From the NCBI GenBank assembly GCA_037446115.1, contig JBBIJF010000019.1, positions 1 to 64,000 of the forward strand: a stretch of DNA of 64,000 nt, given 5' to 3'. Of the stretch, positions 1 to 8,156 are shown piece after piece. Position 1 is the first letter of the stretch. Every line of letters begins with the position of its first letter. Position numbers and translations under genes: made by a program. The notes beneath the pieces are model-generated. The model was given only the letters and a program-made list of their open reading frames with translations. It ran no database searches and was not told the DNA's origin. This DNA comes from JANWXD01 sp037446115. GTDB taxonomy: Bacteria > Acidobacteriota > Terriglobia > Bryobacterales > Bryobacteraceae.

Positions 1-42
1 GCGCTGGGACTGCGCATCCTGCGCAACTTCGTCGAATTGTAA
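1..42 (+). CDS. hisH: Imidazole glycerol phosphate synthase glutaminase subunit HisH, C-terminal end
   Basis: Only the last 13 codons and the TAA stop are present; the gene begins upstream of the window. The tail reads ALGLRILRNFVEL, which resembles the usual HisH C-terminus (a leucine-rich helix followed by an RNF motif). HisH releases ammonia from glutamine and passes it to HisF. The stop lies 3 nt before the hisF start, as expected for the two subunits of one enzyme. Assignment rests mainly on this position, because very little sequence is visible. Confidence 0.7.
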   Translation, partial: ALGLRILRNFVEL

Positions 43-45
43 GCG

Positions 46-807
46 GTGCTGGCCAAACGCATCATTCCGTGTCTGGACGTCACGGCGGGCCGGGTGGTCA
101 AAGGGGTGAAGTTCGTCAACCTGCGGGATGCGGGGGATCCCGTCGAACTGGCGGCGCGGTATAACGAACAGGGCGCCGACGAGGTGGTGTTTCTGGACAT
201 CACGGCTTCCAGTGACGACCGCGAGATCATGGCCGACGTGGTGGCGCGCACGGCGCGGCAGGTGTTTATTCCGCTCACGGTCGGCGGCGGGATTCGCTCG
301 GTCGCCGACGCACGACGGATTCTGATGGCCGGGGCCGACAAGGTGAGCGTCAACACGGCGGCGGTGCGCCGCCCGGAGCTGATCACGGAACTCAGCCGGG
401 AGTTCGGCTCGCAGGCCGTGGTGCTGGCGATCGACGCGCGGCGAGCCGGAGCCGGACGGTGGCATGTGTACACGCGCGGCGGCCGCCACGACGAAGGCAT
501 CGACGCCGTGGAATGGGCGGCGCGGGGTGAGGAACTGGGCGCCGGCGAAATCCTGTTGACGTCCATGGACACCGACGGAGTGCAGCACGGCTTCGATTGC
601 GAACTCACGCGGGCGGTGGTGCGCGCCACGCGCGTTCCGGTGATCGCTTCCGGAGGGGCTGGCAGGCCGGAGCACTTCCTTGAAGTCCTCACAGAAGGCG
701 GGGCGGATGCCGCGCTGGCTGCTTCGATCTTTCACTACGGCGCCTACACCGTAAGCGAGCTCAAGGAGTATCTGGACCGCCACGGCATTCCGGTGAGGAA
801 AACGTGA
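46..807 (+). CDS. hisF: Imidazole glycerol phosphate synthase cyclase subunit HisF
   Basis: HisF is the synthase barrel that converts PRFAR plus ammonia to imidazole glycerol phosphate and AICAR in histidine synthesis. The 253-residue length is typical. The N-terminus has the conserved KRIIPCLDV segment with the first catalytic Asp, and VLAIDARRAG carries the second. The phosphate-binding loops VGGGIRS and ASGGAG mark the two half-barrels. The start is GTG, 3 nt after the hisH stop, with no clear Shine-Dalgarno, so translation is probably coupled. The 3' end overlaps hisA by 4 bp (GTGA). Confidence 0.96.
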   Translation: MLAKRIIPCLDVTAGRVVKGVKFVNLRDAGDPVELAARYNEQGADEVVFLDITASSDDREIMADVVARTARQVFIPLTVGGGIRSVADARRILMAGADKVSVNTAAVRRPELITELSREFGSQAVVLAIDARRAGAGRWHVYTRGGRHDEGIDAVEWAARGEELGAGEILLTSMDTDGVQHGFDCELTRAVVRATRVPVIASGGAGRPEHFLEVLTEGGADAALAASIFHYGAYTVSELKEYLDRHGIPVRKT

Positions 808-1508
808 TCATCCCCTGCATTGATCTCATGGAGGGCAAAGTCGTGCAGCTTGTGCAGGGGCGCCGGAAGGCCCTGGAAGGCGGCACGCCGTCCGAGATGC
901 TGGAGCGGTTCCGGGCTTTCCCCGAAATTCAGGTGATTGACCTCGACGCGGCCATGGGCCGGGGCTCGAATGGCGGGATCGTCTCCTTTCTGGCTTCCCG
1001 CGCCGCCGTGCGTGTGGGCGGAGGCATCCGCAGCGTCGCGCGTGCTTCGGAGGTTCTCGCGCAGGGTGCTCGCAAGGTGATCGTGGGAACGGCGGCCTTT
1101 GCGGGCGGGGGCGTGAATTACGAATTTCTTGACAGTTTGGCCAAAGCCATCGGGCGCGAGCGGGTGATCGTCGCCTTGGATTCGCGCGGGGGCAGGATCG
1201 TGGTTAAAGGCTGGCGGGAGGCGACGGGGCTGGCGGCCGAAGAAGTGATCGGCAAGCTGGAGCCCTATTGCGGCGGATTTCTCTGTACCTGTGTGGACAA
1301 AGAGGGCATGCTTCAGGGCACGGACCTTGCGTGGTTCCGGCGGCTCCGCGCCGCCACGGCGCTGGAGGTGACGGCGGCGGGGGGCATCACGACTATGGAG
1401 GAGATCCAGGAGCTGAGCCGTATCGGCGTGCACGTCGCGCTGGGGATGGCCATCTACACCGGGCGGCTGGATCTGGAGGAGCTGGCGCGGCTGGGACGGG
1501 CGGATTGA
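804..1508 (+). CDS. hisA: ProFAR isomerase HisA (phosphoribosylformimino-AICAR-P isomerase)
   Basis: HisA catalyses the Amadori rearrangement of ProFAR to PRFAR, the step just before HisHF. The 234-residue barrel has the catalytic Asp in MIIPCIDLMEG, the VGGGIRS phosphate loop, the second acid in VALDSRGGR and a C-terminal AAGGIT phosphate loop. The loop usually written GxLxGPN reads GMLQGTD, a moderate divergence, and the protein is slightly short. The GTG start sits inside the last hisF codons (GTGA overlap), so the pair is translationally coupled. The order here is H-F-A rather than the enterobacterial H-A-F. A promoter for the next gene overlaps the stop codon. Confidence 0.92.
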   Translation: MIIPCIDLMEGKVVQLVQGRRKALEGGTPSEMLERFRAFPEIQVIDLDAAMGRGSNGGIVSFLASRAAVRVGGGIRSVARASEVLAQGARKVIVGTAAFAGGGVNYEFLDSLAKAIGRERVIVALDSRGGRIVVKGWREATGLAAEEVIGKLEPYCGGFLCTCVDKEGMLQGTDLAWFRRLRAATALEVTAAGGITTMEEIQELSRIGVHVALGMAIYTGRLDLEELARLGRAD

Positions 1509-1533
1509 CACCGGGAAGCTGCGGGTGTATCAT
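1505..1533 (+). promoter_or_regulatory. Sigma-70 type promoter for the first TonB-dependent receptor
   Basis: A perfect -35 TTGACA (1505-1510) overlaps the hisA stop codon. A 17-bp spacer separates it from a -10 TATCAT (1528-1533). The expected start of transcription is near 1540, just upstream of the purine-rich ribosome-binding site (GGAAAGGA, about 1541-1548). The receptor therefore need not rely on read-through from the his operon. Confidence 0.65.
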
Positions 1534-1555
1534 CCACTCGGAAAGGAAGCCCGTC

Positions 1556-4500
1556 ATGAAGAGACCCCCTCTCGGCTTTTGTTTCCTGCTGAGCTTCGTC
1601 CTGCTCGGTGCGGGCGCGGGTTCAGCCTCCGCTCAGGTGCTTTACGGAACGATCGTAGGCACGGTGACCGACCCCACCAACGCAGCGGTGCCCAAAGCCA
1701 CCGTCAAAGTGGTGAACACGGCGACAGGATTGTCCCGCGAAGTGCAGGCCGACGCAGTCGGCTACTACTCGGTCCCCAATTTGCTTCAGGGTACCTACGA
1801 TGTCACCGTGAGCGCCACCGGGTTCCGCCCCTCGACGCGCCGCGCCGTCGGCGTGCTGACCAACACCGTCACCCGGGTGGACGTGACGCTGGAGGTGGGA
1901 CCGGTGACCGAGTCCGTTACCGTCGAGGCCAGCAGTGCACTCCTTCAGACCACCAAGAGCGACGTCACCGTCAGCCTGGAGTCCCGGGCACTGGAGAACC
2001 TGCCGCTTCCGGCTTACCGCAACTACCAGCAGCTGATCAATCTCGTCCCGGGTGCAACGCCGGCGCGCTTTCAGAACGCCCTGATTGACACGCCCGGACG
2101 CGCGCTGACCACCAACATCAACGGCCAGGAACGAGGCGCCAACAACACGCGCGTGGACGGCGCGATCAACATCATGGTCACACTGCCCCACCATGTCCTG
2201 TATGTCCCTCCGGTCGAGAATGTTCAGGAAGTCAATATTTCCACCAACAGCTTCGACGCCGAACAGGGGATGACGGGCGGGGCTGCGGTGACGGTGATCA
2301 CCAAATCGGGCACCAACGAGTTCCACGGGGTGCTGTTCGGGATGAACCAGAACAGTGCTTTCCGCGCCTTTCTCTGGGATGAGAACCGCGCCCGCGTGAC
2401 GAAGAAGCCCAAGTTCACCCGCAACATTGACGGCGGTAACCTGGGCGGGCCGATCCGGCGCAACAAGCTGTTCTTCTTCGGCGGCTGGGAAGGCGTCTTT
2501 GAACGGGTGGGATTCTCCAGTCTGTTCTCTGTGCCTCCGGAGGACTTCCGTCAGGGCGACTTTAGCCGCATGCTCGGTGCGCCGATTCTGGACGCTTCCG
2601 GCAGACCGATCATGGTTCCCACGACCGAGGGCGGCTCGACGCAACTGCGCAACGGGATGATCTTCGATCCCTATAGCGGGAATCCGGACGGCACAGGGCG
2701 CGCCGTGTTTTCCAACAACGGGCGGATCAATGTCATCCCGCCGGCGCGGCTGAATGGCCCGATGATGAAACTGCTGTCGCTGGTGCCGCTGCCCAACCAG
2801 CCCGGAGACCGCAGCAACTATTTCGCCACAGGCACCTACCGCATGAACCGCAACAACGTGGATGCCAAGGTGAACTGGAACCGGAAGGATCAGCACCAGT
2901 TGTGGTTCAAGTACAGCGTCATGACCGCACTGGTGCACGGGGAGCCGGGACTGGGGAAGGCGGGAGGCCCGCCGCTGATTCTCGGCGGCGGTCTCGGCGA
3001 CGGCCATACCCTCGTGCAGATTGCCGCGATCGGGCAGACCTACACTGTGACGCCCACGTTTCTGCTTGACGGGACCCTGGGGTGGACCCGCTTCGGCCAG
3101 AACGTGCAGCAGCCGGACTTAAAGACCAAGTTCGGCCTGGACGTGCTGGGCATTCCGGGAACCAACGGTCCGGATCCCAGAGAGGGCGGCATGCCCAGCT
3201 TCGCCATTCCCGGCTACACCACGCTCGGCTACACGGAGACCTGGAATCCGCTGTTTCGCAACGATCAGTCTTACACGTTCAACGGAAACGCCCACTGGAT
3301 GAAGGGCGCCCATGAGATCCGGTTCGGTGTGGACTACCTGCATCACCTGATGAACCACTGGCAGCCTGAGCTGGGCGGCGGGCCACGCGGATCGTTTACC
3401 TTCGGGTCTTCGATCACTGCGCTGAATCCTTCGGCGATCCGGGCCAGTGTGGGATTCCAGGGCGCAACGCCGTCGTTCGCCAGAGACTGGAACAGCCTGG
3501 CGGCCTTCCTGCTGGGCGTTCCCTCCGCCGCAGCCAAAAGTCCGCAGTACATGAAGATGGCTACTCTTGAGAATCAGTATGCGCTGTATTTACGGGACCG
3601 GTGGCGCGTAACGGAGACACTGACCTTTAATCTCGGGTTGCGGTGGGAGCTCTATCCGACCCATACACGACCGGCGGGTCTGGGTATTGTCTCCTACGAT
3701 CCGAACACCAACGACGTACTGATCGGAGGCCGGGGCGGCATTCCGCGCGACGTGGGTGTGGGATACAGCAAGAAGCTGTTCGCTCCGCGTGTCGGGTTTG
3801 CCTACCAGCTTACGAAGTCCACCGTAGTTCGGAGCGGCTACGGCATCACCTACGATCCGAAACCGTGGGGAGCGCAGGCGCTGCGGGGCTGGTACCCGTT
3901 TACGCTGGTGGCCACCTTCTCCGGCGTGAACGCTTACCAGCCGGTGACGACGGATCTGGGTTATGTTGCGGCGGGCATCCCTCACGAGCCGCTGGGCCCC
4001 AGGGTGGGAATTCCGCCCATCGTGGGGCCTGACATCAGCTCCGGCCGGATTCCGCTGCCCCCGACGGCCGACATGGGCTACCCCGTGGCCAACAAGACGC
4101 TGCGGCGGGGCTACATCCAATCCTGGAACTTCATCATCCAGCGCGAGCTTCCGGCCCAGATCGTGACCTCGATCGGCTACGTCGGCACAGCGCTGGTAAA
4201 CGGTTTTGCGTTCCTGGACATTAACGCTTCCCAGATCCCGGGCTCAGGCAACGACGGGCGCCCGCTGTTTGCCAAGTTCCGGCGGACCGTGCCGACGCGC
4301 GAGTTCGACGGCCGCACACACAGCATCTACCACTCCCTTCAGGTATCGCTCGATCGGCGCATGGGCCGGGGGCTGTTGTTGAAAGGCGCCTACACGTACT
4401 CCAAAGCGATCGAGATGGCGGCCTATAGTGACTGGACCGGCTTTACCTGGAACGCGGCCAGCGTCTTCCACCGGAACCGCTCGACGGCCTCTCACGATAT

Positions 4501-5053
4501 TCCACATATCTTTCAGCTCGGCTTTGTCTACGAGCTGCCCCTGGGCAGCAGCGGAAAGTGGGCGACGTCCGGCCTTGCGCGCGCTCTGTTCGGAGGCTGG
4601 CAACTCAATGGGGTCTTCAGCGCCTTCCATGGCAGACCGTTTACGCTGAGCGCGTCGGGCGCCTCCCTGAACATGCCCGGCAATGCGCAGACGCCGGACC
4701 AGATCAAGCCGAAAGTCGCCAAACTGGGTAAGGTGGGTGACGACGGCACCTGGTTCGACACGACTGCGTTTGCTCCCGTTACGGAGGTCCGGTTCGGGAA
4801 CGTGGGGCGTAATACGATGCGGGCGCCGGGTGTGGTGAATCTGGACTTGAGCGCGTTTCGTACCTTTGGGCTGACAGAAAGACTGAAGCTCGAATTCCGG
4901 GCGGAGTCTTTCAACGTGTCCAACACGCCGCACTTCGCCACGCCGAATGGCAACGTGAACAGCGGCGATTTCGGCAAGATCTTCGCGACGCAGACGGCGG
5001 ACGTCGTAGGTCGCTCGCGGGAATTTCGTCTGGGCCTGCGGCTGAGCTTCTGA
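1556..5053 (+). CDS. TonB-dependent receptor, Oar-like with N-terminal carboxypeptidase-regulatory domain
   Basis: This is a 1165-residue outer-membrane beta-barrel for TonB-driven uptake or surface binding of an unknown ligand. The ATG at 1556 follows a good ribosome-binding site and opens a clear signal peptide ending in SASAQ (about residues 1-27). Residues 28-95 form a carboxypeptidase-regulatory Ig-like domain (GTVTDPTNAAVPKATV ... GYYSVPNLLQGTYDVTV). A plug follows, with NTRVDGAIN, VQEVNISTNSFDAEQG and VITKSGTNEFHG. The remainder is barrel strands ending in LGLRLSF, with the terminal Phe used by the BAM machinery. Ligand specificity cannot be read from the sequence. The family is greatly expanded in Acidobacteriota. 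Confidence 0.93.
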   Translation: MKRPPLGFCFLLSFVLLGAGAGSASAQVLYGTIVGTVTDPTNAAVPKATVKVVNTATGLSREVQADAVGYYSVPNLLQGTYDVTVSATGFRPSTRRAVGVLTNTVTRVDVTLEVGPVTESVTVEASSALLQTTKSDVTVSLESRALENLPLPAYRNYQQLINLVPGATPARFQNALIDTPGRALTTNINGQERGANNTRVDGAINIMVTLPHHVLYVPPVENVQEVNISTNSFDAEQGMTGGAAVTVITKSGTNEFHGVLFGMNQNSAFRAFLWDENRARVTKKPKFTRNIDGGNLGGPIRRNKLFFFGGWEGVFERVGFSSLFSVPPEDFRQGDFSRMLGAPILDASGRPIMVPTTEGGSTQLRNGMIFDPYSGNPDGTGRAVFSNNGRINVIPPARLNGPMMKLLSLVPLPNQPGDRSNYFATGTYRMNRNNVDAKVNWNRKDQHQLWFKYSVMTALVHGEPGLGKAGGPPLILGGGLGDGHTLVQIAAIGQTYTVTPTFLLDGTLGWTRFGQNVQQPDLKTKFGLDVLGIPGTNGPDPREGGMPSFAIPGYTTLGYTETWNPLFRNDQSYTFNGNAHWMKGAHEIRFGVDYLHHLMNHWQPELGGGPRGSFTFGSSITALNPSAIRASVGFQGATPSFARDWNSLAAFLLGVPSAAAKSPQYMKMATLENQYALYLRDRWRVTETLTFNLGLRWELYPTHTRPAGLGIVSYDPNTNDVLIGGRGGIPRDVGVGYSKKLFAPRVGFAYQLTKSTVVRSGYGITYDPKPWGAQALRGWYPFTLVATFSGVNAYQPVTTDLGYVAAGIPHEPLGPRVGIPPIVGPDISSGRIPLPPTADMGYPVANKTLRRGYIQSWNFIIQRELPAQIVTSIGYVGTALVNGFAFLDINASQIPGSGNDGRPLFAKFRRTVPTREFDGRTHSIYHSLQVSLDRRMGRGLLLKGAYTYSKAIEMAAYSDWTGFTWNAASVFHRNRSTASHDIPHIFQLGFVYELPLGSSGKWATSGLARALFGGWQLNGVFSAFHGRPFTLSASGASLNMPGNAQTPDQIKPKVAKLGKVGDDGTWFDTTAFAPVTEVRFGNVGRNTMRAPGVVNLDLSAFRTFGLTERLKLEFRAESFNVSNTPHFATPNGNVNSGDFGKIFATQTADVVGRSREFRLGLRLSF

Positions 5054-5318
5054 TAATCGAAGGGCCGCGCGCCGACAAGAAGTGATCGGCCAACGCGCCG
5101 TCAAGCGGATTACAAGGTCGTCTGCTTGGCGGGCGCGAGGTGAGCCGGTTCCATCCTGGCGGGAACAGTGTAACCCGCCGGGATCGGGGCGTGCGGAGGC
5201 GCGGCGGGACTCTGGGGCGGCCATCCCACGGTGGGGTCGGACGAGAAGCGCCATGCCTTGGCCCGTAGGGCCGCGAGCCTGGCTTCGGCCGGCTCTCCCG
5301 CCTCGTCGGGTCGCTGGT
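5054..5318 (+). other. Intergenic region without a supported gene
   Basis: No convincing coding sequence or RNA gene was found. One small inverted repeat, GGCGGG (5158-5163) and CCCGCC (5174-5179) with a 10-nt loop, could help end the receptor transcript. It lacks a T-run. The rest is unstructured GC-rich spacer leading to the DUF507 promoter. Confidence 0.4.
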
Positions 5319-5348
5319 TTGACAGCCTTATATGGCGCCCGCTAGACT
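5319..5348 (+). promoter_or_regulatory. Promoter for the DUF507-rbsK unit
   Basis: A consensus -35 TTGACA (5319-5324) is followed by an 18-bp spacer and a -10 TAGACT (5343-5348). Transcription would start near 5355, giving a leader of about 30 nt before the ATG at 5386. The longer in-frame ATG at 5332 falls inside the promoter spacer and cannot be used from this promoter. Confidence 0.6.
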
Positions 5349-5385
5349 GAGGAAAGACGATGCACGGGAGCCGGCTCAATCAGGG

Positions 5386-5973
5386 ATGTTGCTTCCCAGA
5401 GAACTGATCGGTTATCTCTCCCGCCAGTTGGTCTCCAAGCTGAGCCCCCAAGTTATAGAAACCACGAACCCCGAGGGCGTCTCCGAGATGATCTCCAACC
5501 TGATCGTCGAGGAGTTGCAGGTAGAGGACCGGCTCAACGAGGAAGTTCGCGAGATCTTGAGCCAGTACAGCGACTACATGCGCCGCGAAGGGGTGAGTTA
5601 TCAGGAGATGTTCCGGCGCATCAAGAACACGCTGATTGCCCAGCGCAAGGTGGTTCGGGCCTCGGGGCGCGACACCGGAGACCGCATGAAGCTGTCGCGC
5701 GACAAGATCAATGAGATTTCTCACAAGTTGATCGCCGCCATGCGCAAGTCGCGCGAAGTGCGCATGAAGCGGGACCTGAACGAGGTGCGGCTGGAGATCG
5801 TCCGGCTGATGACGGAGCTGCTGCAGCTGGAGGAGCGCGTGGACCGTGCCGCGAGGCAGAAGATCCGCTCCCAGAAGCGCGAGATCACCGAGGGCAGCGA
5901 GGAGTGGGAACTGCTTCACCGCCGCTACTACGCCGAGGAATTGAAAAAGCTGGGGATTGATCTGAGCCGATGA
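5386..5973 (+). CDS. DUF507 family protein
   Basis: This 195-residue charged, mostly helical protein matches the DUF507 family, which has no established function. It begins LLPRELIGYLSRQLV and contains the family hallmark IVEELQVEDRLNEEVREIL, followed by YSDYMRREGVSYQEMFRRI. The second half repeats the same helical plan (ISHKLIAAMRKSREV, then LQLEERVDRAARQKI), so the protein looks like two DUF507 units. No membrane segment or signal peptide is present, so it should be cytoplasmic. The start at 5386 is set by the promoter and by the family N-terminus. The stop overlaps rbsK by 4 bp (ATGA). Confidence 0.85.
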   Translation: MLLPRELIGYLSRQLVSKLSPQVIETTNPEGVSEMISNLIVEELQVEDRLNEEVREILSQYSDYMRREGVSYQEMFRRIKNTLIAQRKVVRASGRDTGDRMKLSRDKINEISHKLIAAMRKSREVRMKRDLNEVRLEIVRLMTELLQLEERVDRAARQKIRSQKREITEGSEEWELLHRRYYAEELKKLGIDLSR

Positions 5974-6905
5974 ATCCCAGCCTGGTTGTGGTCGGCAGCC
6001 TCAACATGGATTTCGTGGTGCGTGTGGAGAGGCTGCCGGCACCGGGCGAGACCGTGCTCGCGCGGGAATTCCGCATGGTTCCGGGAGGTAAGGGCGCCAA
6101 TCAGGCTTGTGCGGCAGCCAAGGTCGCCCGCCCGGGTACGCGTGTGCGCATGATCGGCAGGGTGGGCTATGACCTCTTTGCGGACCACCTGAAAGCGAGC
6201 CTCTCGGCGGCGGGTGTAGACGTCACCGGATTGCACGCCACCCGGGCCCAGCCGACGGGTGCGGCGCTCATCTCGGTGGACCCCAGCGGACAGAACTCGA
6301 TCGTGGTTGCCCCGGGAGCCAATTACGAGCTGCGGCCGGAGGATGTGGGGGCGATGCGAGCCTCCTTTCGCGGCGCCGACTTCGTTTTGTTCCAGTTGGA
6401 AACGCCGCTCGAGACCGTGCTCGAGGCCATGCGCGCGGCCCGGCAAGCAGGGGCGCGGACCATCCTCGACCCTGCCCCGGCGCAGACTCTGCCGGACGAA
6501 ATGCTGGAAGCCGCCGACGTCCTGACGCCGAACGAGACCGAGGCTCGCCGGTTGCTTGGGGCGGCGCCGGGTCGGATCGCTCCCGGGGAGGCGCCGGAGG
6601 TGGCGCGGGCGCTGCGCCAGCGGGGTGCACGGTGCGTCGTTCTGAAGTTGGGTGAGGAGGGATGTTTCTATATGGATGGCGCGGCAAGCACGCACGTGCC
6701 CGCCTTCCGCGTGACGGCCTGCGACGCCACGGCAGCGGGCGATGTATTTAACGGAGCTCTCGCCGTAGCGCTGGCAGAGCAACGCCAACTGGAAGACGCC
6801 CTGCGGTTTGCCAGCGCCGCAGCGGCGTTGAGCGTAACAAAACCGGGCGCGCAAGCGTCCATTCCCACACGGAGAGAAGTGGAAGAGTTTCTGCGGGCCC
6901 ACTAG
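5970..6905 (+). CDS. rbsK: Ribokinase (PfkB family sugar kinase)
   Basis: The 311-residue PfkB-family kinase is predicted to phosphorylate ribose (or a similar sugar) at O5 with ATP. N-terminal GSLNMDFV and MVPGGKGANQA form the substrate-binding region. LTPNETEA is typical of ribokinase, and DATAAGDVFNGAL holds the anion hole and catalytic Asp. These details fit RbsK better than fructokinase or PfkB. It is translationally coupled to the DUF507 gene (ATGA overlap). No ribose transporter or regulator lies nearby, so the sugar source is unknown; it may serve nucleoside salvage. Confidence 0.88.
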   Translation: MNPSLVVVGSLNMDFVVRVERLPAPGETVLAREFRMVPGGKGANQACAAAKVARPGTRVRMIGRVGYDLFADHLKASLSAAGVDVTGLHATRAQPTGAALISVDPSGQNSIVVAPGANYELRPEDVGAMRASFRGADFVLFQLETPLETVLEAMRAARQAGARTILDPAPAQTLPDEMLEAADVLTPNETEARRLLGAAPGRIAPGEAPEVARALRQRGARCVVLKLGEEGCFYMDGAASTHVPAFRVTACDATAAGDVFNGALAVALAEQRQLEDALRFASAAAALSVTKPGAQASIPTRREVEEFLRAH

Positions 6906-6932
6906 CGTCCCGCGCAAGGGCGGAGACACCGC

Positions 6933-8156
6933 GTGCCAGGACTTAGCCGAGATTGCATGCCTTGTGCAAGAAAGTGGCTTGCCGGGGTCGGGGCGGCTCT
7001 GATGGTCTTTCTGAGCGGTTGCGGCGGGGGGTCGGTCCAGTCGGCCCCGCGGGCCGGCTCAGCGCCGCTTGTGACCGTTGCCTCGGTCTTAGAGAAGCCC
7101 GTGCCGGTGGATCTGCGGGCGGTCGGCAACGTAGAAGCCTTCTCCACGATCCACGTGAAGGCGCAGATCGGCGGACAGCTCACCGAGGTCTACATCCGCG
7201 AAGGAGATACGGTCCGCAAGGACGATCCTCTGTTCCTGATTGACCCCCGGCCATACGATGAGGCGATACGGCAGGCCGAGGCCAACCTGAACCGGGACCG
7301 GGCTCTGCTGCGCCAGGCCGAGGCAGCTCTCCAGCGGGACCAGGCTCAGGAACGCTTCGCGCGGGAGCAGGCCGAGCGGTATCGAAAGCTGTTTGCCGAA
7401 GGGGTCATCGCCAAGCAGGTCGCCGATCAGATGCTGACCGAGGCCGATGTGCGCTCGGAAGCCGTACGGGTAAGCCAGGCGGCGGTGGAAACGGCCCGCG
7501 CCGCGATCCGCGCCAGCGAGGCGGCACTGGCCAACGCGCGGCTCCAGCGCAGCTACTGCTTGATTCGCTCGCCGGTGGATGGTCGCGCAGGTGAGTTGGC
7601 CGTGAAGCTCGGCAACATTGTCAAAGCGAACGACGTGGACCTGGTTACGATTCATCAGGTCAAGCCGGTGCTGGTGGCCTTTTCGGTTCCCGAGTCGGTG
7701 CTGCCGCAAGTGCGGCGGCAATGGGCAGCGGCGCCGCTCGAGGTGCTGGCTACAATCCCGGACGGCGACGCCGGGCCGGAGCGCGGAAAACTCACGTTCG
7801 TGGATAATCAGGTGAACCGGGCCACCGGTACGATCCGCCTGAAAGCCACGTTCGCCAACGACTCGGCGCGGCTGTGGCCGGGTCAGTTCGTGGAAGTGAC
7901 GCTACGGCTGGGGCGGCGGGATCGCGCGCTCGTGGTGCCGGTGCGGGCCGTGCAGACCGGTCAGGCCGGAGAGTTCGTCTATGTGGTGCACGCCGACCGT
8001 ACCGTGGAGATGCGCCGGGTGCGCACAAGCCTGCGGGTCGGCCAGGAGCTGGTCGTGGAAGAGGGCTTGAAGCCTGGGGAGACGGTGGTTACGGAGGGGC
8101 AGCTAAAGCTGGCGCCGAAGATGAAAGTGCGGGTTGAGGAAGGCCGCGTCTCGTGA
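6933..8156 (+). CDS. RND efflux periplasmic adaptor lipoprotein (MFP, MdtA/AcrA-like)
   Basis: This is the 407-residue membrane-fusion subunit linking an inner-membrane RND pump to an outer-membrane channel. The GTG at 6933 has a GGAG site 7 nt upstream; an ATG at 6957 is a weaker alternative. The signal peptide ends in the lipobox LSGC, so the mature protein should be a lipoprotein. The order is barrel-sandwich half (VGNVEAFSTIHVKAQIGGQL, EGDTVRKDDPLFLIDPRPYD), coiled-coil hairpin (about residues 110-195), lipoyl return (CLIRSPVDGRAGELAVKLG), beta-barrel and C-terminal domain. It overlaps the pump gene by 4 bp (GTGA). No TolC-type gene follows, so the pump must borrow a channel. Confidence 0.92.
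   Translation: MPGLSRDCMPCARKWLAGVGAALMVFLSGCGGGSVQSAPRAGSAPLVTVASVLEKPVPVDLRAVGNVEAFSTIHVKAQIGGQLTEVYIREGDTVRKDDPLFLIDPRPYDEAIRQAEANLNRDRALLRQAEAALQRDQAQERFAREQAERYRKLFAEGVIAKQVADQMLTEADVRSEAVRVSQAAVETARAAIRASEAALANARLQRSYCLIRSPVDGRAGELAVKLGNIVKANDVDLVTIHQVKPVLVAFSVPESVLPQVRRQWAAAPLEVLATIPDGDAGPERGKLTFVDNQVNRATGTIRLKATFANDSARLWPGQFVEVTLRLGRRDRALVVPVRAVQTGQAGEFVYVVHADRTVEMRRVRTSLRVGQELVVEEGLKPGETVVTEGQLKLAPKMKVRVEEGRVS

Noticed and set aside
5110..5379. Open frame of 89 codons on the minus strand between the receptor and the DUF507 gene
   Set aside because: Pro/Ala-rich with no domain, no ribosome-binding site, and it runs across the strong plus-strand promoter at 5319-5348.
5360..5407. 15-codon upstream ORF (MHGSRLNQGCCFPEN) overlapping the DUF507 start
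   Set aside because: Its Shine-Dalgarno (5349-5352) lies between the -10 box and the expected transcription start, so it would not be in the message.
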